A stretch of DNA of 27,812 nt from Verrucomicrobiota bacterium (lineage in GTDB: Bacteria > Verrucomicrobiota > Verrucomicrobiia > Verrucomicrobiales > Verrucomicrobiaceae). Numbering within the stretch: position 1 is the stretch's first letter; each line of letters starts with the position of its first letter. The notes below the pieces were generated by a model, which saw nothing but the letters and a program-made list of their open reading frames with translations, did no database searches and was not told the origin of the DNA. This document shows, one piece after another, positions 22,918 through 27,812 of the stretch. A program made the position numbers and the translations under genes. The stretch covers positions 1 to 27,812 of the forward strand of contig JAIOQF010000125.1 in assembly GCA_021413535.1 (NCBI GenBank), in the 5' to 3' direction.

Positions 22918-24018
22918 TCAGGACAATAGCTCCAAAGCGATGGTATCTGCCAGCGCGAATCCCTCTCGCGTGAGGCGGATGCGCCCTGGTCCGGGTTGAA
23001 TCAGATTGAGTTGCCGGAGCCGCTCGACTTGTTCCTCATTCACTGTGCGTTGCGTGGCATCGAGTCCGTCGGCGGTTCTCAATTCCAACGCGACGCGTTC
23101 AGTCAGCCAACTGGCATCGTCGAGTTCTTCGGATTCTACAATCGGAATGCGACCAGCTTCAAGGCTGGCGAGCCACGCCGGGGTATCGGCGATGTTCTTC
23201 CAGCGATGTCGTCCGATGGTTGAAAAAGCCGAGGGACCGAGGCCGAGGTAGTCCGCGCCCCGCCAGTAGGCTTCATTGTGAAGGCTGCGATGACCGGGCC
23301 GGGCGTAGTTGGAAACTTCGTAGTGTTCGAATCCACCGGCGGTAAGAAGATCGCGCGCGGCAAAGAACTGGTCGGCATCGCGCTCCGGATTCTCATCAAG
23401 TTCCTGGCGCTGCAATTTTCCGAGAAACTCCGTATCTTCTTCATACGTCAAGTTGTAGGCGGAAATGTGATCCGGCTTGAGAGAAAGTGTTTTCTCCAGG
23501 CTGGCGAGCCAGATTGCAGGCGTTTGCCCAGGGATGGAGAATATGAGATCGAGGTTCACGCTGGGAATGCCCGCATCGCGGAGTTCGTGAAAGGTTTCTT
23601 CCGCTTCGGCTGGAGTATGATCGCGTCCGAGCAGGCGCAGCACGGATTCATCCCAGGACTGAACACCGAGGCTGACTCGGTTGACGTCATGCGAGTGAAG
23701 GAGAGCCGCCTTGGCCGGACCGATGGTGCGCGGATTGGATTCAAGACAAAATTCTTTCAGTTGCGAAAGGTCGAGCGTCGATCGCAGTCCGCCGAGCAGA
23801 TTGTCGAGATGAGTTTCACTCAGCATCGTTGGTGTGCCGCCGCCGAAGAAGATGGTGTGAGGTTGGATGTCGATGGTGCGCTGATGAATGACCAGTTCCG
23901 TCAGCAGCGCGCGGACGAACCCGGTCATGTCGGTTCCGCCGGGAGTGTGCTTGTGGAAGCTGCAGTAGGGACAAATCCGGTGGCAGAAGGGAATATGAAT
24001 GTAGAGGTGGCGGATCAA
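22918..24018 (-). CDS. hemW: radical SAM heme chaperone HemW
   Basis: HemW binds heme and delivers it to proteins; it resembles coproporphyrinogen dehydrogenase HemN but is a chaperone. The radical SAM cluster is HIPFCHRICPYCSFHK, then GGGTPTML, RVSLGVQSW, the segment NLDLIFSIPGQ and EHYEVSNYARPG, all typical. The C-terminus carries the usual helical HemN_C-like domain. The frame is open up to an ATG at 24075, but that would overlap the divergent synthase start and add about 19 residues lying in a 7-base array; a TTG at 24018 gives the normal family N-terminus (LIRHLYIHIPFC) and 366 residues, so I prefer it. No ribosome binding site is seen at either start. Confidence 0.9.
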   Translation of the reverse strand: MIRHLYIHIPFCHRICPYCSFHKHTPGGTDMTGFVRALLTELVIHQRTIDIQPHTIFFGGGTPTMLSETHLDNLLGGLRSTLDLSQLKEFCLESNPRTIGPAKAALLHSHDVNRVSLGVQSWDESVLRLLGRDHTPAEAEETFHELRDAGIPSVNLDLIFSIPGQTPAIWLASLEKTLSLKPDHISAYNLTYEEDTEFLGKLQRQELDENPERDADQFFAARDLLTAGGFEHYEVSNYARPGHRSLHNEAYWRGADYLGLGPSAFSTIGRHRWKNIADTPAWLASLEAGRIPIVESEELDDASWLTERVALELRTADGLDATQRTVNEEQVERLRQLNLIQPGPGRIRLTREGFALADTIALELLS

Positions 24019-24024
24019 ATTTTG

Positions 24025-24052
24025 GATGATGAATGCTGAATGATGAATTAAT
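24025..24052 (-). repeat. short intergenic array with 7-base period, between hemW and the synthase gene
   Basis: On the - strand the sequence reads as ATTAATT, CATCATT, CAGCATT, CATCATC. It ends 6 bases before the proposed hemW TTG start at 24018. Its units resemble the CATCACT units of the array at 19468, and it has the same orientation relative to the following gene. Confidence 0.65.
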
Positions 24053-24060
24053 GGAGCCGC

Positions 24061-25083
24061 ATGATGGAGGAGCATGAACTGGGCGGCAAGCTGCTTGCGG
24101 GCGTTTCCCGCTCGTTTTATCTGACGCTCAAGGCACTGCCGGGGGGATTGCGCGAGCCGTTATCGATTGCCTATCTGCTGGCGCGCGCGGCTGATACCAT
24201 CGCAGATACCGCGTCGGTAGCGGATGATGTGCGATTGATCAGTCTGCGAGACTTGGGTCAGCTGGTGCAGATTAATGAGCGGGATGAGAATCGTGAGAAG
24301 GCATTTTGGAGCGTGATGCAGCGCGACTTCGCCGCGGGACAGACCGATGCCGACGAGGCGGAGCTCATGCGCCGGTTGCCGGAGCTGTTCGATGCATTTT
24401 ACAAACTGTCGCCGCGTCAGATCACGAACATCCGCGGTGTGCTCTCGCCGATTGTGCGCGGACAACGACTCGACATCGAGCGCTTTCCGGTCGACGGCAG
24501 GCTTCGCACCTTGGGCACGGCGGCGGAACTGGACGAATACACCTGGCTGGTTGCCGGCTGTGTCGGTGAGTTTTGGACGAAGTTGTGTGCTGAGGAAGAA
24601 CCCGCTGCTTATTCCAAAAATATCTCGCTGGAGAAAATGATGGAACTCGGTCGGCGTTACGGACAGGGACTGCAACTGGTCAATATCCTGCGTGATATCG
24701 GAAAAGATTTTTCAATGGGGCGATGCTACTTCCCGCAGGAAGAAATTTCCGCTCAGGGGTTGGAGATGGAATCGGTGCGCGATGATGCGGCCTTGCTGGC
24801 GCCGGTAATCATGAAATGGCAACGAATCTGCCGCGAACATCTTCAGTGTGGGATCGACTATGTGGATTCCGTTGAACTGAAGCGCCTGCGCTATGCTACG
24901 GCGTTGCCGCTTTTGATTGGTCTGCGCACGCTGGATCTGATCGAAAAAGCGGATTGGCCGGAACGTTTGCGCGGTGTGAAGGCCTCACGTGGTGAAGTTG
25001 GCAAGATTATGTTCGATGCCGGTATCGCAGTGCTGCGACGCGGTGGGGTGCGCAAGCTGGCGGAGAAGCTGAGTCACTCGTAA
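24061..25083 (+). CDS. squalene/phytoene synthase family protein (trans-prenyltransferase head-to-head)
   Basis: The protein has 340 residues. These enzymes join two prenyl diphosphates head to head to give squalene (hopanoid or sterol precursor) or phytoene (carotenoid). The two Asp-rich motifs are seen: ARAADTIADT (Asp45, Asp49) and NILRDIGKD (Asp212, Asp216), with SRSFYLTLKALP near the start and LVAGCVGEFWTKL at 163-175, where VAGxVG is a conserved signature. No hopanoid (hpn, shc) or carotenoid gene is adjacent, so the product cannot be decided. GGAG at 24053-24056 is a suitable ribosome binding site for the ATG at 24061. The gene overlaps the convergent gene by 10 bases at its 3' end. 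Confidence 0.9.
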   Translation: MMEEHELGGKLLAGVSRSFYLTLKALPGGLREPLSIAYLLARAADTIADTASVADDVRLISLRDLGQLVQINERDENREKAFWSVMQRDFAAGQTDADEAELMRRLPELFDAFYKLSPRQITNIRGVLSPIVRGQRLDIERFPVDGRLRTLGTAAELDEYTWLVAGCVGEFWTKLCAEEEPAAYSKNISLEKMMELGRRYGQGLQLVNILRDIGKDFSMGRCYFPQEEISAQGLEMESVRDDAALLAPVIMKWQRICREHLQCGIDYVDSVELKRLRYATALPLLIGLRTLDLIEKADWPERLRGVKASRGEVGKIMFDAGIAVLRRGGVRKLAEKLSHS

Positions 25084-26498
25084 GTGAAAGTCGCAGTTGC
25101 GGTGGTGTCTTGATCTACGATCAGCCGGATCCAGTAGGCGGAAAAGGCTTCGCTGAATTTGTGCTCCAGAGGTTCACCGGGGTTCACGGCGAGCGTCTGA
25201 ACTGGCGACCACCCACCGGTCCCGGTGAAATCCGCCTCGAGGCGAAAGTGGACGATGTTTTTGTGCTGATGCGAGAGGGTGACACTCTTTTTGTCGAATC
25301 CGGTCATCAGATAGGCATCGCTCGGCGCGCCTGACTTAACGGCGGAGTTTTTCCAAGGGCCACTGCTGCCACGAGGTTTGCCAAGTTTCCAAAGATCGTC
25401 AACGGCACCGGCCCAGAGTGCGACCTTGCCGTCATCGCTGCGGATGATGTGTTCTCCGGCGGGCGCGTCGTCAGTGATCCCGCTCATCACAAGGAGGCCG
25501 CGGTAGCTGGCGTAGTCGTGAATGCGGAGGTTGTGTGTCGCGATAGGCCGTATTTTGATGAAGCCGCCTGCGTTCTGCGCGGGCAGTTCATAGAAGGTGC
25601 CGCCGGCGTTGAGCAGATTGCGCTCGGTGCACACCTCGCGGCAGACACGGCCTTGGGATGCAGCGCCATTTGTGGGGAGACGCCACCGGTTATTCTTCTC
25701 ATCCACATAAATGATCGAGGCCGCATCCTCGCTGATCACGTTTTGCGGGATCGCGGCCTGCTCCTTCGTCTGGGCAAGGCCCTTCGCGTCGTCCGTGTGC
25801 TTCAGGTTGAGGTCGCCGTCGAGATCGTAGCAGGCTTCTTGGCCGGAGGGATCCGTGGCAGCAAATCGCAGTGTCTTCAGTCCGGCTCCTCGCGTCAGCA
25901 GTAAGCCACTGCTCGTGGACTTGGTCTCTTGCCGCGCGAGGCCGTTAAAGATCGTCGCGGGCTGCGTGTCGCGCGGGTCGGCGGCGCGAAAGTGGAAGAA
26001 GGCGGTCGCGCTGGAGAGATTGCTGCCAGACTTGATCCGAATCCATGCGCCTTGTTCCTCAGGCTTGAATTCTAGCCACGTATTGCCAAGCGGCGGGAGG
26101 GTGATTTCCAAGAGCTTGTCCCACGAGCCTGTGCCCAGTCGATCAATCTCGAAGACGAAGGTTACCTCGTGATCTTCATGATGATTCAGATGAACGGCAC
26201 GATGCGCAAAACCGTTGAACAGAAATGGATCGCTGGGTGTGTTCGCTTTGACCTCGTCGTTGAGCCACACGGCACCGCGGCCGAGGGCGGGGCCGAAGTC
26301 ATCGAGTTGAGCGGCCTTGATGAACCAGAGATTGGACTGCGACTGTCCCGGTGCGGCGAGATTACCCTTGAGCTTGTCCTTGTTAAGGAACTCGCTTTTC
26401 GCTGTGTCGTCGCAGCCGAGCACAAGGTGCTCGTTCCAGCGGCAGAAGTCCGTAACAGTGCGATCCTTTGGGGAGACGGTAAGCGTTCCACTTTCCAT
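25074..26498 (-). CDS. C-terminal part of a large exported beta-rich protein (gene broken)
   Basis: The frame from about 26446 downward carries the real sequence: DFCRWNEHLVLGCDDTAKSEF, PGQSQSNLWFI, two similar halves (FLFNGFAHRAVHLNHH and YLMTGFDKKSVTLSHQ; LGTGSWDKL and TGTGGWSPVQ), and a beta-rich C-terminus. The first 15 or so residues (MESGTLTVSPKDRTV) are an out-of-frame reading of the upstream gene. With 26383-27345 it would form one protein of about 755 residues, so I treat both as one broken gene. The joined length is 2272 bases, not a multiple of three. In family members I remember, about 60-70 residues lie between the two blocks, so these are missing (inference). The function is unknown. 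Confidence 0.75.
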   Translation of the reverse strand: MESGTLTVSPKDRTVTDFCRWNEHLVLGCDDTAKSEFLNKDKLKGNLAAPGQSQSNLWFIKAAQLDDFGPALGRGAVWLNDEVKANTPSDPFLFNGFAHRAVHLNHHEDHEVTFVFEIDRLGTGSWDKLLEITLPPLGNTWLEFKPEEQGAWIRIKSGSNLSSATAFFHFRAADPRDTQPATIFNGLARQETKSTSSGLLLTRGAGLKTLRFAATDPSGQEACYDLDGDLNLKHTDDAKGLAQTKEQAAIPQNVISEDAASIIYVDEKNNRWRLPTNGAASQGRVCREVCTERNLLNAGGTFYELPAQNAGGFIKIRPIATHNLRIHDYASYRGLLVMSGITDDAPAGEHIIRSDDGKVALWAGAVDDLWKLGKPRGSSGPWKNSAVKSGAPSDAYLMTGFDKKSVTLSHQHKNIVHFRLEADFTGTGGWSPVQTLAVNPGEPLEHKFSEAFSAYWIRLIVDQDTTATATFTYE

Positions 26499-27345
26499 GT
26501 TCGAGGCACATGAGAATCAGTGATCGATGATCCCAGCCGATGCTCCAGATGGGATCGGTAGCAGGATGTTCGTTGCCATGGATTCCGCCGGGGCCGGTGA
26601 CGTCAGTAAACTGGTTGCGGCGGATGAGAGTCCAGTCATCGCCGGGCTGATGCCACTCGGCGAGGGCACCGCTGGGCGTGGCGGGATTGTTCAACGCGCG
26701 CCTGTCCTTGTCCTCGCCGTTGTTCGCATAGATGACGCGACCTTGCCCGGAGTAGAGTCCTTTGCCATGATAGCCAGACAGGTTGGATGCGACCGTAGCG
26801 GGATGTAATTCTTTTGAGTAGTTCGGCTTGGGTTGGTTGCCATCCTTGATCAATCCGGTGACTTCGAGCGAGTTGACATCGACCTCATACAAACCTTCTT
26901 CCATCGTGGCGAAGTAGATTTTGTGCGCGGGATCTGTCAGATGCCGCGCATTGCCCGTGAGCCGTCCGGGCATGAGTTGCGGCGGGATGACCCGGACCTT
27001 GCGCTGCGCATCGATGACGTAGGGGCCGATGATGAGTTGCTGCGATTCGCGATGAATCATCCGATTGGCGGGAGTGCCGCCCACGCTCTCTGGACGGATG
27101 ATCTGCATCAAATCCGGTGTGATTTCGTAGAGCTTGTCCGAAGATCCGAAGGGCTTGTGGGGCCCGTAGGTGATGACCCACAAACGATCGGCCCACGGCA
27201 CGACCGCGCCAGTGCCGCACTCGCCTTCATCGTTAAAAGTGGCCAGACTGGGATAGATGCCGGAAATGTTGCGGGGCTCGGCATTCAGATTTTGCAGTGC
27301 GACTAGAAGAATAACGCAAAAGCATAAAGCGGAGTGAAACACCAT
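26383..27345 (-). CDS. N-terminal part of a large exported beta-rich protein (gene broken)
   Basis: The signal peptide (about residues 1-22, LCFCVILLVALQNLNA) predicts export. The following part looks like a beta-propeller-type repeat protein: GAVVPWADRLWVITYGPHKP, LYEITPDLMQII, NARHLTDPAHKIYFATMEEG, GQGRVIYANNGED and SIGWDHRSLILMCLEHGKW. Family sequence ends at RLPKGSHCY (about base 26452); the remaining residues of this frame (GLLPLERAPC and on) are the coding sequence of the other fragment read out of frame. The gene is therefore split by a frameshifting deletion near 26445-26460. It lies upstream of the C-terminal part in the same direction. The function is unknown. Confidence 0.75.
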   Translation of the reverse strand: MVFHSALCFCVILLVALQNLNAEPRNISGIYPSLATFNDEGECGTGAVVPWADRLWVITYGPHKPFGSSDKLYEITPDLMQIIRPESVGGTPANRMIHRESQQLIIGPYVIDAQRKVRVIPPQLMPGRLTGNARHLTDPAHKIYFATMEEGLYEVDVNSLEVTGLIKDGNQPKPNYSKELHPATVASNLSGYHGKGLYSGQGRVIYANNGEDKDRRALNNPATPSGALAEWHQPGDDWTLIRRNQFTDVTGPGGIHGNEHPATDPIWSIGWDHRSLILMCLEHGKWNAYRLPKGSHCYGLLPLERAPCARLRRHSEKRVP

Positions 27346-27399
27346 CTGCTGCTTTGTGTTGGGAACTAACGAGATAATTCCGATGTCAGCTAAGCAACC

Positions 27400-27812
27400 T
27401 TAGTGCGCGGCGACGGGCTGCCGATTCTCCAGGCACTCGCTGAGCCAGGAGAGCATGGAGGCGAGGCCTTCGTGTTTTTTGCGCAAGACCGAGAGATGCT
27501 GCCAGTCGATCTGCGGTCGATGAGTGCTGGAGGCGATGCGTTGAATTTTGAGACTGGACTGGAGGGATTCGAATTCGGCGGCGGACACGCGGCGGATTTC
27601 ATCGGGCGTGGGGAGTTCATCAAGCAGGGAATTCTCCAGCCCGAAGCTGGTGACTCCGATGCCGTATTCGTGACCCAAGGCGCGGAGGGTGTCGACTAGG
27701 GCCTCGTCATTCACGGTCTCGGCGATAAAGAGCTGTCCTTGATTTGCCCAACGGGCCGCGCTGAGAGTCTTGAAGAAATACGCGCGGCAGTTTTCGAGAG
27801 AAATACTGAGCT
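27400..27812 (-). CDS. C-terminal part of a COG2958/HrgA-like protein (runs off the window)
   Basis: The frame is open from the window end to a stop at 27400-27402, so the gene starts outside the window; the GTG at 27714 is probably not its start. The visible 136 residues read ENCRAYFFKTLSAARWANQG, LFIAETVNDEALVDTLRALG, then GIGVTSFGLENS and a helical end with IDWQHLSVL. This resembles the C-terminal region of COG2958/HrgA-like proteins (predicted restriction endonuclease-like), which have CRxxYFQAVSNSSWANEGYL, GIGVI and LDW blocks. The similarity is from memory and weak. No catalytic residues can be judged from this part. Confidence 0.5.
   Translation of the reverse strand, partial: LSISLENCRAYFFKTLSAARWANQGQLFIAETVNDEALVDTLRALGHEYGIGVTSFGLENSLLDELPTPDEIRRVSAAEFESLQSSLKIQRIASSTHRPQIDWQHLSVLRKKHEGLASMLSWLSECLENRQPVAAH

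Noticed and set aside
24019..24075. hemW start at the ATG at 24075
   Set aside because: The extra residues are an out-of-context reading of the heptad array and overlap the divergent synthase gene; the TTG at 24018 matches the family start. Some doubt remains.
1..27812. CRISPR array, prophage, transposon or integrative element
   Set aside because: No spaced direct repeats of CRISPR size, transposase, integrase or terminal inverted repeats flanking genes were seen.

Overview
The window most likely comes from a member of the Verrucomicrobiota (Limisphaerales/Pedosphaera-like). This is inferred from gene content, not from a phylogenetic marker. It has a Gram-negative lipid A gene (lpxB) in a tight operon with a Gfo/Idh/MocA oxidoreductase, an exported sulfatase with a C-terminal lectin-like domain, several Gfo/Idh/MocA, TIM-barrel isomerase and DUF4886-type proteins, a DUF1287/DUF3820 pair, GC-rich coding DNA, and short repeated 'word' sequences between genes. 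Genes are dense, lie on both strands and are mostly metabolic or envelope-related. There is no integrase, transposase, phage gene, CRISPR array or obvious island, and no gene-free stretch longer than 300 bases.

Layout. Positions 1-2815 (+) are an envelope operon joined by ATGA overlaps: the tail of an unknown gene, an MviM/GnnA-like oxidoreductase broken by an internal out-of-frame deletion, lpxB, and a membrane-anchored degenerate M28 peptidase. A tRNA-Leu(CAA) with a terminator follows, then an exported SGNH hydrolase (+). Positions 3932-7725 (-) are a three-gene catabolic-looking operon: Gfo/Idh/MocA oxidoreductase, Old Yellow Enzyme-type flavoprotein and DHDPS-like aldolase. Next on the + strand are galE, an M50-like membrane metalloprotease and xseA. 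An exported unknown protein (-) is followed by a CHASE3 sensor stub behind a near-consensus promoter, an orphan family-3 solute-binding lipoprotein, an outer-membrane barrel and xylose isomerase (+). The DUF1287/DUF3820 pair (-) comes before the exported sulfatase, a QueD-like enzyme and a tiny lipoprotein (+). The - strand then carries GtrA plus a beta-ketoacyl-ACP synthase, a sugar isomerase-like TIM barrel and hemW. A squalene/phytoene synthase (+) converges on a large exported protein (-), also broken by an out-of-frame deletion. The window ends inside a gene resembling COG2958/HrgA proteins.

The most unusual things are: (i) four short intergenic arrays with a 7-base period, three of them ending 2-6 bases before start codons that lack a Shine-Dalgarno sequence, plus a 9-base-period hairpin after xylA; (ii) two unrelated genes carrying the same kind of out-of-frame internal deletion; (iii) several apparent pseudoenzymes (sulfatase, M28 peptidase, possibly DUF1287 and QueD) with altered metal or catalytic residues; and (iv) a CHASE3 protein with no kinase that ends in a cysteine-poor version of a tail known from signalling proteins. 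I see no single clearly new multi-gene system; the flavoenzyme/aldolase/oxidoreductase operon and the heptad arrays are the best leads.
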